Assembly: GCF_934525195.1 (NCBI RefSeq)
Contig: NZ_CAKSZA010000004.1
Span: forward strand, 173,291-237,290
Length of the DNA: 64,000 nt
Source: an uncultured Eubacterium sp.
Lineage (GTDB): Bacteria > Bacillota > Clostridia > Oscillospirales > Acutalibacteraceae
Direction: 5' to 3'
The notes below the pieces were generated by a model. That model was given only the letters and a program-made list of their open reading frames with translations, was not told where the DNA came from and did no database searches. Shown piece by piece: positions 51,573-59,877 of the stretch. The position numbers and the translations under genes were made by a program. Numbering within the stretch: the stretch's first letter is position 1; every line of letters starts with the position of its first letter.

Positions 51573-51914
51573 TTAGTCTTCCATTTCCTTGAGAACAAGG
51601 GTAATGTGTGATGTTCTTTTGTTAATTCTGTATGCTCTGCCCTGAGCTCTTGGCTGAATTCTCTTGAGAATTGGGCCCGGAGCGACATGTGCTTCGCTTA
51701 CATACAATCTTGTTACGTCCATATTGTAGTTATTCTCAGCGTTTGCCATAGCTGACTTGAGAACCTTTGATACAGGCTCTGTTGCAGCTTTTGGTGTGAA
51801 CTTAAGAATAGCCATAGCCTTGTCTGCAGGTTGGTTTCTGATAAGATCAAGAACGATCTGAACCTTTCTCGGAGACATACGAACATAAGTTGCTTTTGCT
51901 TTTGCTTCCATCAT
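51573..51914 (-). CDS. rplV: 50S ribosomal protein L22
   Basis: 113 residues, or 112 if the second of two adjacent ATG codons (51911) is used. Contains Arg-Met-Ser-Pro-Arg-Lys-Val near 12-18 and the tunnel-lining loop ending Gln-Pro-Arg-Ala-Gln-Gly-Arg near 87-93. Confidence 0.97.
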   Translation of the reverse strand: MMEAKAKATYVRMSPRKVQIVLDLIRNQPADKAMAILKFTPKAATEPVSKVLKSAMANAENNYNMDVTRLYVSEAHVAPGPILKRIQPRAQGRAYRINKRTSHITLVLKEMED

Positions 51915-51928
51915 AAATCTCCTTTCAA

Positions 51929-52201
51929 TTACTTACCGGTCTTTGTGCCTGCGTGGCCTCTGAATGTTCTTGTCGGTGCAAATTCACCGAGCTTGTGTCC
52001 AACCATATCCTCTGTAACATATACAGGAACATGCTTTCTTCCGTCGTGTACAGCAAATGTGTGACCTACGAATTCAGGGAAGATTGTTGAACTTCTTGAC
52101 CAAGTCTTAATAACTTGCTTGTCGCCTTTTTCGTTAAGAGCTTCAACCTTCTTGTAAAGACTGTCTTCAACGAATGCGCCTTTTTTAGTACTTCTACTCA
52201 T
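51929..52201 (-). CDS. rpsS: 30S ribosomal protein S19
   Basis: 90 residues, beginning Met-Ser-Arg-Ser-Thr-Lys-Lys-Gly-Ala-Phe-Val and containing Thr-Trp-Ser-Arg-Ser-Ser near 34 and Phe-Ala-Pro-Thr-Arg-Thr-Phe-Arg-Gly-His near 74. Part of the 30S head beside S13. Confidence 0.97.
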   Translation of the reverse strand: MSRSTKKGAFVEDSLYKKVEALNEKGDKQVIKTWSRSSTIFPEFVGHTFAVHDGRKHVPVYVTEDMVGHKLGEFAPTRTFRGHAGTKTGK

Positions 52202-52220
52202 TTAATCTTCTCCTTTCCTC

Positions 52221-53054
52221 TTACTTGCTGTTTCTGCGACGAACGATCATCTTGTTAGATGCCTTCTTCTTGTTACGTGTCTTATAACCAAGAGCAGGCT
52301 TGCCCCATGGAGTACATGGACCCGGACGACCGATAGGTGACTTACCTTCACCACCACCGTGAGGGTGATCGTTAGGGTTCATTACAGAACCACGAACTGT
52401 TGGTCTCCAACCCATGTTACGCTTACGACCGGCTTTACCGATTTTAACGTTTGCATGGTCTGAGTTGCCTACTGCACCGATTGTTGCGATGCACTGCTTT
52501 GGAACATTTCTCAACTCGCCTGAAGGAAGTCTGAGAAGTGCATAAGGACCTTCGAGAGCCATAAGCTGTGCGCTGTTACCTGCTGAACGAGCAAGCTGAG
52601 CACCGTTGCCCGGATAAAGCTCTACGTTGTGTACGATTGTACCAACAGGGATATTTTCGAGTGGAAGAGCGTTACCAACTACGATGTCTACATCAGTACC
52701 TGCAACAACTGTTGCACCTACTTTAAGACCTTCAGGAGCTGTGATGTAGCTCTTTACACCGTCCTCATATTGAATAAGTGCAATATGAGCTGATCTGTTT
52801 GGATCGTATTCGATAGTCTTAACTTCTGCAGGAACGTCAAACTTGTTTCTCTTGAAGTCAATTACACGATACTTTCTTCTGTTTCCGCCACCGCGATGAC
52901 GAACAGTGATTCTTCCGTATGAGTTACGACCTGACTTCTTGTTCAATGGTTCAAGAAGTGATTTCTCAGGAGCAACTTTTGAGAGAGAAGAATAATCAAT
53001 AACCGACATATTTCTTCTTGAAGGGGTAGTCGGCTTATAATTTCTAACTGCCAT
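52221..53054 (-). CDS. rplB: 50S ribosomal protein L2
   Basis: 277 residues, starting Met-Ala-Val-Arg-Asn-Tyr-Lys-Pro-Thr at 53054 after AAGGAG; 14 upstream codons are open but excluded. The Gly-Gly-Gly-Glu-Gly-Lys motif near 229 with its peptidyl-transferase-centre His is present. Binds 23S rRNA near the active centre. Confidence 0.97.
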   Translation of the reverse strand: MAVRNYKPTTPSRRNMSVIDYSSLSKVAPEKSLLEPLNKKSGRNSYGRITVRHRGGGNRRKYRVIDFKRNKFDVPAEVKTIEYDPNRSAHIALIQYEDGVKSYITAPEGLKVGATVVAGTDVDIVVGNALPLENIPVGTIVHNVELYPGNGAQLARSAGNSAQLMALEGPYALLRLPSGELRNVPKQCIATIGAVGNSDHANVKIGKAGRKRNMGWRPTVRGSVMNPNDHPHGGGEGKSPIGRPGPCTPWGKPALGYKTRNKKKASNKMIVRRRNSK

Positions 53055-53168
53055 TATAATCTCCTTACCATGAATAACTTTGCGAAAGGATGGCACCTTT
53101 CATACCTCATCATTCATTTGTTTCTGTTGCTTATATATAATAGGTATATATTACTTATTATATTGTGA
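53055..53168. other. A/T-rich 114-base gap inside the S10 cluster
   Basis: The usual spacing between neighbours in this cluster is 1-20 bases. This gap between rplW and rplB is almost only A/T in its rplW-side half and contains TATATATAAGC- and TATAAT-like strings on the minus strand, plus a GAAAGG-CCTTTC stem near 53090. It could hold an internal promoter or processing site. No gene seen. Confidence 0.5.
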
Positions 53169-53465
53169 TTACATCATATCACTGAAGAATTCGATTTCTT
53201 TTGAATCTTCTGTCAAGGTTACGATAGCCTTCTTCCAAGATGGAGTGTAGCCAACGTTGTAACCCTGTCTGCGCTTGCGACCACGAACGTTCATTGTGTT
53301 TACCTTAGCAACCTTTGTGCCAGGGAAAGCTTCCTCAACTGCCTTAGCAATTTCAATTTTGTTTGCAGTCTTTGCTACCTTGAAGGTATATTTCTTTTCC
53401 ATAATGCCCATCATTGAGTTTTCAGTGATGATTGGCTTAAGGATAATATCCTGTGCTGCTTTCAT
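53169..53465 (-). CDS. rplW: 50S ribosomal protein L23
   Basis: 98 residues with Ile-Ile-Leu-Lys-Pro-Ile-Ile-Thr-Glu near 8, Tyr-Thr-Phe-Lys-Val near 26 and Arg-Gly-Arg-Lys-Arg-Arg near 64. Docking site at the tunnel exit for trigger factor and SRP. Start overlaps the rplD stop by one base. Confidence 0.96.
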   Translation of the reverse strand: MKAAQDIILKPIITENSMMGIMEKKYTFKVAKTANKIEIAKAVEEAFPGTKVAKVNTMNVRGRKRRQGYNVGYTPSWKKAIVTLTEDSKEIEFFSDMM

Positions 53466-54088
53466 TATGCGTATACCTCCTCAATTTTCTTTGCTGCGTC
53501 CTTGAGAACAACGAATGAATCGCAATTAAGAATGTCATATACACAAAGTGTGTTAACTGTAACAACCTTAACGCCTTCGATATTACGAGCACTCTTGTAG
53601 ATTACTTCATCTACACCGTCTGTAACGATGAGTGTCTTCTTTGCAGCCTTAAGCTTTGCAAGCATTTCAACTATAGCCTTTGTCTTGATGCCTTCAAGCT
53701 CAACCTTGTTTACTACCATCATTTCTTCATCAGCAACTTTTGTTGACAAAGCTGACTTCATAGCAAGTCTTTTTACTTTCTTGTTAAGTTCAACCTTGTA
53801 CTTTCTTGGCTTTGGACCAAGAGCGATACCACCGTGTGTCCACTGTGGAGATCTTGTTGAACCCTGACGAGCACGACCTGTGCCCTTTTGTCTCCAAGGC
53901 TTTGCACCGCCACCGCTTACTTCTGAACGAGTGAGAGTTGACTGTGTTCCTTGTCTTTGGTTAGCAAGATAGCTAACTACTGCTAAGTGCATTGCGTCAG
54001 CGTTTGGTTCGATACCGAAAACTGAATCAGCAAGCTCTAATTTGGAAGTCTTTCTTCCTTCTTGGTTATAAACCTGAACCTGTGCCAT
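53465..54088 (-). CDS. rplD: 50S ribosomal protein L4
   Basis: 207 residues with the extended loop Lys-Pro-Trp-Arg-Gln-Lys-Gly-Thr-Gly-Arg-Ala-Arg-Gln-Gly-Ser near 63-77 that reaches the exit tunnel. In several bacteria L4 represses its own S10 operon through the leader, which makes the structured leader at 55123-55442 of interest. Confidence 0.97.
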   Translation of the reverse strand: MAQVQVYNQEGRKTSKLELADSVFGIEPNADAMHLAVVSYLANQRQGTQSTLTRSEVSGGGAKPWRQKGTGRARQGSTRSPQWTHGGIALGPKPRKYKVELNKKVKRLAMKSALSTKVADEEMMVVNKVELEGIKTKAIVEMLAKLKAAKKTLIVTDGVDEVIYKSARNIEGVKVVTVNTLCVYDILNCDSFVVLKDAAKKIEEVYA

Positions 54089-54105
54089 TTATACCTCTCC
54101 TTTCG

Positions 54106-54738
54106 TTAAGCTTTTACTGCGTCAGCAATAACAACGATTCCGCCCTTAGGACCAGGGATTGCACCCTTGATTGCGATAAGGTTTGATTCTGCATCAACCT
54201 TAACAACCTTGAGGTTTTGAACTGTTACTGCTTCGTGACCGTAGTGACCTGCCATCTTCTTGCCCTTGAATACTCTTGAAGGGCTTGAACAAGCGCCAAG
54301 TGAACCTGCGTGACGGTGGTTAGGACCTGTACCGTGGCTCATACGGAGTCTTGCGAAGTTCCAACGCTTGATTGCGCCGGCTGTTCCGTGACCCTTGCTT
54401 GTTCCCTTAACATCTACAACATCGCCTGCAGCGAAAACGTCTGCTTTGAGGATGTCGCCGACATTCATTTCTGAGATGTCGTCAAGACGGAATTCTTTGA
54501 GTGTTTTCTTTGGAGCAACGTTTGCTTTGTCGAAGTGACCCTTCATAGGCTTGTTTACTCTTGCAACCTTAACGTCGCCGAAACCAACCTGAATTGCTTC
54601 GTAGCCATCGTTTTCCATTGTCTTCTTCTGGGTAATCACACATGGACCAGCTTCAACTACTGTTACAGGAACTGCGTTGCCTGCTTCGTCGAAGATCTGA
54701 GTCATGCCGATTTTCTTACCGATAAGACCTTTCTTCAT
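54106..54738 (-). CDS. rplC: 50S ribosomal protein L3
   Basis: 210 residues. Starts Lys-Gly-Leu-Ile-Gly-Lys-Lys-Ile-Gly-Met-Thr-Gln-Ile-Phe and has Lys-Gly-His-Gly-Thr-Ala-Gly near 114 and Gly-His-Tyr-Gly near 163. Lies close to the peptidyl transferase centre. Confidence 0.97.
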   Translation of the reverse strand: MKKGLIGKKIGMTQIFDEAGNAVPVTVVEAGPCVITQKKTMENDGYEAIQVGFGDVKVARVNKPMKGHFDKANVAPKKTLKEFRLDDISEMNVGDILKADVFAAGDVVDVKGTSKGHGTAGAIKRWNFARLRMSHGTGPNHRHAGSLGACSSPSRVFKGKKMAGHYGHEAVTVQNLKVVKVDAESNLIAIKGAIPGPKGGIVVIADAVKA

Positions 54739-54804
54739 TTGTATTTCCTCCTTTGGTTATTGGTTGGGTACCCCCAACATGACCTCAACCGTTTTTGATT
54801 TGAA

Positions 54805-55122
54805 TTATTTTGTTTTGATTTCCAAATCTACGCCGGCTGGGAGCTCAAGACCCTGAAGAGCTTCAATTGTTTTGTTTGAAGGTCTAAGGATGTCAATGAG
54901 TCTTTTGTGTGTTCTTTGTTCAAACTGCTCACGGCTGTCCTTGTACTTATGAGTAGCACGAAGGATTGTAACCTTTTCAATCTCTGTTGGAAGAGGGATA
55001 GGACCGCTTACCTGAGCGCCTGTTCTCTTTGCAGTTTCAACAATCTTTTCTGCAGCCTGATCAACAATGCTGTGATCATAGCCTTTAAGTCTGATTCTAA
55101 TCTTGACTTTACTTGCTGCCAT
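54805..55122 (-). CDS. rpsJ: 30S ribosomal protein S10
   Basis: 105 residues with Lys-Ile-Arg-Ile-Arg-Leu-Lys-Gly-Tyr-Asp-His near 6-16 and Gly-Pro-Ile-Pro-Leu-Pro-Thr near 41. S10 is also the NusB/NusG partner (NusE) in antitermination. First gene of the 31-gene unit, with a GGAGG site. Confidence 0.97.
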   Translation of the reverse strand: MAASKVKIRIRLKGYDHSIVDQAAEKIVETAKRTGAQVSGPIPLPTEIEKVTILRATHKYKDSREQFEQRTHKRLIDILRPSNKTIEALQGLELPAGVDLEIKTK

Positions 55123-55442
55123 TTTAATTCCTCCATTGAAATTTAGTGGTGCGAGTTCTAATCCTTAACCACGAAGCCGTGTGTTTCCACCCCTCTGTAT
55201 TTAAAAGCCGAATGAAATATTCATCCGGGCGCAGAATGAGCCTACACACGCAGGCATTCGCAAGTTACCTGTCGTAGTCTTAGCTTAGATTAGTTTCGCC
55301 CGTGTTTAAAACTCGGACATACTCCGTTGAAATTACCGCCGGGTTCAGCGCAACCTCCAACATCATCGCATATCATGTTGTGCAGTCAAACCGTATATGT
55401 TATATATAATATATAACTTCAATATACGCAGTTCACCACACG
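55123..55442 (-). promoter_or_regulatory. structured leader of the S10 ribosomal operon
   Basis: About 320 bases lie between the promoter and rpsJ. The minus-strand transcript is more G+C-rich than its surroundings and folds by eye into several hairpins: CCGGATGAA/TTCATTCGG (about 55229-55208), GAATG-CCT/AGG-CTCATTC (about 55258-55233), CACG/CGTG near 55180, and an A/T-rich GTTATATATTATATATAAC stem (about 55419-55400) close to the start. No tRNA-like or T-box elements are present. A leader for autoregulation by a ribosomal protein (L4 is the precedent) is inferred. Confidence 0.65.
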
Positions 55443-55449
55443 TGCGACT

Positions 55450-55478
55450 ATTATAATATATAGGGGTGTCAATGTCAA
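55450..55478 (-). promoter_or_regulatory. consensus sigma-A promoter of the S10-spc-alpha operon
   Basis: On the minus strand TTGACA (55478-55473), 17-base spacer, TATAAT (55455-55450); both boxes are perfect, and A/T-rich tracts upstream (55481-55500) resemble an UP element. Confidence 0.92.
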
Positions 55479-55616
55479 GGCTTTTTTAAAACTTTTTTAA
55501 ATATTTTTCGGCTGTTTTTACAAATTTTATTTTTAAAGTTTGTTAGATTTGCACAAGGCAAAATTTAAACTATATATTGTAGTTCTCGTACGCTTCTATA
55601 CTATATACAGTAAAAG

Positions 55617-55638
55617 AAGTGGCAGGTTACCCTACCAC
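55617..55638 (-). terminator. terminator of the ABC ATPase gene
   Basis: AGTGGTAGG and CCTGCCACT form a 9-bp stem (one G-U) around GTAA, followed on the minus strand by TCTTTT. Confidence 0.85.
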
Positions 55639-55643
55639 TCCAA

Positions 55644-56465
55644 TTAATTCTTATTTTTTGGACCCTTGCCTGTTTTTTCTTCATAAACAGCAGCAACTTC
55701 TTCTGCTGTGCCCTGGGCAATAATTTTGCCCTTTTGAAGAAGAATTGCACGGTCGCAGATTGCAAGAACCTGGTCGATGCTGTGAGAAACAAACAATACG
55801 GTTACACCGTGGTCAAACATTGACTGAACTTTTGCAAGAGATTTGCGTCTGAACTTTGCGTCACCAACCGACAAAACTTCGTCAAGGATGAGAATATCAG
55901 GCTCAACTGCCGTTGCGATTGAGAAGCCAAGACGGGATCTCATACCCGAAGAATAGTTTTTAAGCGGAACATTGATGAAATCGCCAAGTTCAGAGAAATC
56001 AATAATATCCTGAATCTTTGTGTCAAGGAATTCTCTGCTGTATCCGAGAATCGCACCGTAAAGATAAATATTCTCTTTACCTGTATACTCAGGGTCAAAT
56101 CCTGCGCCAAGTTCAATAAGCGGAGCCATAACGCCGTGCTTTGTTACCTTACCTGCCGTTGGCTTATATACGCCGACGATTGCCTTGAGGAGCGTACTCT
56201 TGCCCGCACCGTTAAGTCCCATAATAGCAAGACGCTCACCCTTTCTAACCTGGAAAGTGATGTCATCAAGAGCCTTAAACTTAGCGACCTCGATATTGCC
56301 CTTTATTTTACGAATAACAAATTCCTTTAAGTTGTCAACCTTCTGCTTGTTAAGAATAAATTCCATATCGATATGGTCAACATCGATAACAACAGGACGG
56401 TCGTCAATTTTTTCCTCTGCTTGATTAGTTTCCGGAATAGCAGTATTGTCAATATTCTTTTCCAT
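55644..56465 (-). CDS. Wzt/TagH-like ABC transporter ATP-binding protein
   Basis: 273 residues. Walker A Gly-Leu-Asn-Gly-Ala-Gly-Lys-Ser-Thr near 83-91, signature Tyr-Ser-Ser-Gly-Met-Arg-Ser-Arg-Leu near 176-184 and Walker B Ile-Leu-Ile-Leu-Asp-Glu near 199, then the switch His in Val-Ser-His. The Ser-Ser-Gly-Met form and the N-terminal Val-Asp-His-Ile-Asp-Met-Glu-Phe are typical of ATPases exporting polysaccharides or teichoic acids. The sugar-binding C-terminal domain of Wzt is absent and no permease gene is next to it, so it must work with a partner elsewhere or with the neighbouring membrane protein. It ends in a terminator. Confidence 0.88.
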   Translation of the reverse strand: MEKNIDNTAIPETNQAEEKIDDRPVVIDVDHIDMEFILNKQKVDNLKEFVIRKIKGNIEVAKFKALDDITFQVRKGERLAIMGLNGAGKSTLLKAIVGVYKPTAGKVTKHGVMAPLIELGAGFDPEYTGKENIYLYGAILGYSREFLDTKIQDIIDFSELGDFINVPLKNYSSGMRSRLGFSIATAVEPDILILDEVLSVGDAKFRRKSLAKVQSMFDHGVTVLFVSHSIDQVLAICDRAILLQKGKIIAQGTAEEVAAVYEEKTGKGPKNKN

Positions 56466-56568
56466 ATTTCAACCTCTTTTTCTCACTGCAAGGCTATACA
56501 GCATAGCTTTAATGATAGTTTTATATTAATAATATCTAATATCTAAATATAAATATATAGGTATAAGT

Positions 56569-57429
56569 TTAACGTTGACTGTCACGTTTCATTTTCAATG
56601 TAACACAGGCAAACGCAACAAAGATTATAGCGAGTATTCCCGCACATGTCAATACGGAGTTGAACGAATCATCAACCCACCTCAAGAACACATCCACAAG
56701 ATACGTTGGATAAATAACCAATGTTTTTGTTAATTTCACTATATATATAGCCAATGCCACAATCAAATTCATAACAGCCGATGACGAAAACGCATACGAC
56801 AAAGACCTTGTTGCGCGATACTTTCGTGATGTGCCCGAGAATATGGCAATCACCAATCCTATACCCGCAATCAAGCAAACAATTATCACTATACTGCATA
56901 CGGTTTTTGACAAATTGCAAAAGCTCTTAACCTGTCGCATATAACCAAAGCTTGTAGCTTTTGCGGTATAATTCGCAACTTGCTGAGCAAAGGTGTCAAC
57001 CGCAGTATCCTTTACGGTTTCTTCTATCTCAATGCCTTGGGTGCTTACCATATCGTTTACGCTCGCAGCCACATCATCCTTGAATTGGCTGAGCAATCCC
57101 GAATAACTTTCAGCGGTGAACTCCTGCGAATTGCCAAGTTCACCATAAACATAGGCATTTTCTAAATTATATATTTTATCATAAGTAATAGTGGTGTCTA
57201 AAAAATCGTCAGGCAAAGAATTATTAAAGCACAAATCACGTGTAAACTGCAACACATCATCCTTGACGTCTGCAATATACGACGGTTGAGTAAATTCTTT
57301 TATAAATGTATTGGGATTGGCTGTGACTGACAAAAACACAGTGCACAAAGCAACCAATGTGACACACAAATACAAAAGAAACGAAAGCACCGACCTTTTT
57401 TTGCTGCGAGAAACTGCGTCCTTATTCAT
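56569..57429 (-). CDS. unrecognised membrane protein, four predicted helices
   Basis: 286 residues, no family recognised. A basic N terminus and a helix at about 13-35 are followed by an acidic external region to about 170, then helices near 178-200, 217-240 and 262-282, and a short basic tail. The start is one base after the pseudo-sortase stop, so the two are produced together. The external region is helical and rich in Asp and Thr, without Cys pairs or a protease motif. It could anchor the sortase-like protein or the ATPase encoded 103 bases downstream. Function not assigned. Confidence 0.6.
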   Translation of the reverse strand: MNKDAVSRSKKRSVLSFLLYLCVTLVALCTVFLSVTANPNTFIKEFTQPSYIADVKDDVLQFTRDLCFNNSLPDDFLDTTITYDKIYNLENAYVYGELGNSQEFTAESYSGLLSQFKDDVAASVNDMVSTQGIEIEETVKDTAVDTFAQQVANYTAKATSFGYMRQVKSFCNLSKTVCSIVIIVCLIAGIGLVIAIFSGTSRKYRATRSLSYAFSSSAVMNLIVALAIYIVKLTKTLVIYPTYLVDVFLRWVDDSFNSVLTCAGILAIIFVAFACVTLKMKRDSQR

Positions 57430-57430
57430 A

Positions 57431-58066
57431 TCACTGCACCTCCCCGTCTGTCAATGAGGCATAAACATAATAATGTTCATCGGCAAGAGCCGAAAACGCT
57501 TTGTTTGACTTTGCAGTGCCAAGAATTAAAACGTCGCCCTTTGTATCTTCGGCAGAATCGGCAAATTCGGTTTTATACACCTTGTACTTAAAATCACCGA
57601 GATTGGAATGCACATCAAAAACGTCATTTTCCTTGACATTATACAACGAGCCGAAGTTGGACGAATAGCCTGCAACTTTTGTCGCTCCGCCCATACCAAA
57701 AAGATACGACCTGCTGTCCAACCCGCCGCCGTTGCGCATTGAAACACGGTTGTAGCCATAATATACATCTTCGTTAAACCCGATTCTCTCACAACTGATT
57801 GTGCCGACAAACGAACCAAACTCGATGTCATCAATAAAATCTTCACCGATTTTATCGCTTTCAACTTTTTCAATTTGCAAATCGTTATAACCGATTTTTA
57901 AATAGTTTTGTGCATCCTGAACAGTGTTTTTGGCTTCATCAAGACCAATCAGCATAAGCGGAGCAAACAAAAGTAATGACAAAAGTACAAACGAAACGGT
58001 GCGGTATAAATATGGATATGCCGTACCCTTAGGCTTATTCTTATTTTGTGCCTTAGACTTTTTCAT
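57431..58066 (-). CDS. sortase-fold protein lacking the catalytic residues (pseudo-sortase)
   Basis: 211 residues. A Lys-rich cytoplasmic start and one membrane helix (about 22-41) place the rest outside the cell. Residues 83-170 follow the class D/E sortase plan: Gly-Ser-Phe-Val-Gly-Thr-Ile, a Val-Tyr-Tyr-Gly, Ala-Gly-Tyr-Ser-Ser-Asn-Phe-Gly-Ser-Leu, an Asn-Asp-Val-Phe-Asp-Val and Gly-Asp-Phe-Lys-Tyr-Lys-Val. Sortases have a catalytic His in Ala-Gly-His, where this has Tyr134; a Cys in Thr-Cys, where this reads Leu-Gly-Thr (182-184); and an Arg later, where this has His/Tyr (198-200). It is therefore probably a non-enzymatic binding protein. It follows ilvD by 19 bases. Confidence 0.6.
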   Translation of the reverse strand: MKKSKAQNKNKPKGTAYPYLYRTVSFVLLSLLLFAPLMLIGLDEAKNTVQDAQNYLKIGYNDLQIEKVESDKIGEDFIDDIEFGSFVGTISCERIGFNEDVYYGYNRVSMRNGGGLDSRSYLFGMGGATKVAGYSSNFGSLYNVKENDVFDVHSNLGDFKYKVYKTEFADSAEDTKGDVLILGTAKSNKAFSALADEHYYVYASLTDGEVQ

Positions 58067-58085
58067 AGAAAGGACTCACCAAATA

Positions 58086-59750
58086 TTAATCATCCTCAAA
58101 AACCGCACCACGAGAACCTGAGGTTACGTGTTGTGCATATCTCTTGAGATAACCTGTCAATTTCTGCTCAGGAGCAGACCAATTATTTCTTCTCTCTGCC
58201 AAAACCTCATCCGAAACATTCACACGGAGAACTCTTGCAGGAATATCAATTTCAATTTCGTCGCCGTCTTCAACAAGTGCAATAGTTCCGCCGACTGCAG
58301 CCTCAGGACTTACGTGACCGATTGAAGCACCTCTTGTAGCACCGGAGAAACGACCGTCTGTCAAAAGTGCAACCTTTGAACCAAGTCCCATACCGATAAT
58401 CGCAGATGTTGGAGAAAGCATTTCTCTCATACCCGGACCACCCTTTGGACCTTCGTATCTGATAACGACAACATCGCCCGCAACAACCTTACCGCCTGTG
58501 ATAGCGGCAATAGCCTCCTCCTCGGAGTTGTAGCACTTTGCAGGGCCTTTGTGTTGCATCATTTCAGGAGCAACAGCACCTTTTTTAACAACGGCACCCT
58601 CTTCGGCAAGGTTACCCTTAAGAACAGCGATACCGCCGTCCTTTGAGAATGGGTCATCAAGCTTACGAATAACAACGCCGTCTGCATCCGGAGCTTTTGA
58701 AATTCTGTCTGCAACAGTACCGTTAACAGTAAGGCAATCTGTATTGATGAGTCCGCCTGAAGCAAGTTCCTTAATAACAGCCTGCATACCGCCAACATCA
58801 TTAAGGTCTGTAATGAACACAGACGAAGCCGGATTGAGTTTACAAATCTGCGGAGTGGTGTTGCCCATTTCGTTGAGGTCGGACAAATCAATGTCGTGAC
58901 CTGCCGCATGAGCAATAGCCGTAAGGTGGAGAATTGTATTTGTTGAGCAACCGATTGCCATATCGGTACGCATAGCATTTTGGATTGCTTTTTCTGTGAT
59001 AATATCCGACGGCTTGATGTCCTCTTTAAGGAGGTCCATAACTCTTTCGCCTGCCATCTTTGCAAGGCGAAGACGAGCGGAATAAACCGCAGGAATTGTG
59101 CCCGAACCCGGAAGTGACATACCGATAGACTCTGTGAGGCAGTTCATAGAATTTGCCGTGTACATACCCGAACAAGAGCCACAAGTCGGGCAAGCGGTAA
59201 ATGCTGTTTGTTCAAGGTTTTCAAGTGACATCTTGCCGACTGCATTTGCACCGACATATTCAAACTGCTCGGAAAGTCCGATAGGATTTTTTGTTTCTGT
59301 GCTTTTACCCGGAAGCATTGGACCACCGTTGATGAATATGCAAGGCAGATTAAGTCTGCAAGCCGCAAGGAGCATACCCGGAACGATTTTGTCGCAGTTA
59401 GGGATAAAAACAATAGCATCAAGAGGGTGTGCGGTAAGCATAACCTCAATGCTGTCTGCAATAAGTTCACGGGAACAAAGCGAATACTTCATACCCTTGT
59501 GATTCATTGCAATGCCGTCGCAAACGCCGATTGTGTTGAATTCAAACGGAACACCGCCTGCGTTACGAATACCTGCCTTAACCTGCTCTGCGATTTTGTC
59601 AAGGTGCATATGACCCGGAATATAGTCGCTCTTTGAGTTAACAACAGCTACGAACGGTCTTTTCATTTCGAGTTCATCAATACCGAGAGCTCGCAACAGA
59701 GAACGATGAGGGGCTCTTGACGGTCCCTCTTTGATTAAATCTGACCTCAT
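58086..59750 (-). CDS. ilvD: dihydroxy-acid dehydratase
   Basis: 554 residues. Iron-sulfur ligands are Cys in Pro-Asn-Cys-Asp-Lys near 119 and Cys in Cys-Pro-Thr-Cys-Gly-Ser-Cys-Ser-Gly near 190; the metal/substrate part Gly-Arg-Phe-Ser-Gly-Ala near 470 is present. Converts dihydroxy-isovalerate and dihydroxy-methylvalerate to the keto acids for valine, leucine and isoleucine. AGAGG precedes the ATG. No other ilv gene is adjacent, no T-box is seen, and the downstream genes are unrelated surface proteins. Confidence 0.96.
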   Translation of the reverse strand: MRSDLIKEGPSRAPHRSLLRALGIDELEMKRPFVAVVNSKSDYIPGHMHLDKIAEQVKAGIRNAGGVPFEFNTIGVCDGIAMNHKGMKYSLCSRELIADSIEVMLTAHPLDAIVFIPNCDKIVPGMLLAACRLNLPCIFINGGPMLPGKSTETKNPIGLSEQFEYVGANAVGKMSLENLEQTAFTACPTCGSCSGMYTANSMNCLTESIGMSLPGSGTIPAVYSARLRLAKMAGERVMDLLKEDIKPSDIITEKAIQNAMRTDMAIGCSTNTILHLTAIAHAAGHDIDLSDLNEMGNTTPQICKLNPASSVFITDLNDVGGMQAVIKELASGGLINTDCLTVNGTVADRISKAPDADGVVIRKLDDPFSKDGGIAVLKGNLAEEGAVVKKGAVAPEMMQHKGPAKCYNSEEEAIAAITGGKVVAGDVVVIRYEGPKGGPGMREMLSPTSAIIGMGLGSKVALLTDGRFSGATRGASIGHVSPEAAVGGTIALVEDGDEIEIDIPARVLRVNVSDEVLAERRNNWSAPEQKLTGYLKRYAQHVTSGSRGAVFEDD

Positions 59751-59877
59751 TTTTTTACCTCTTTGTTATTTGTTATAGAATAAATTATAAATGCTTATTA
59801 TGTATATTATATTATTTATATAGATTAATTTCAATATATTTTTATTTTTTAAATGATTTAGCTATTGCCTAAAGCGG

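Noticed and set aside
55123..55442. tRNA or other known RNA gene in the S10 leader
   Set aside because: No cloverleaf, T-loop or other familiar RNA core could be folded by eye.
59751..59877. T-box or attenuator upstream of ilvD
   Set aside because: The region is short, A/T-rich and lacks the GGGTGGTACCGCG element found in front of leuA.
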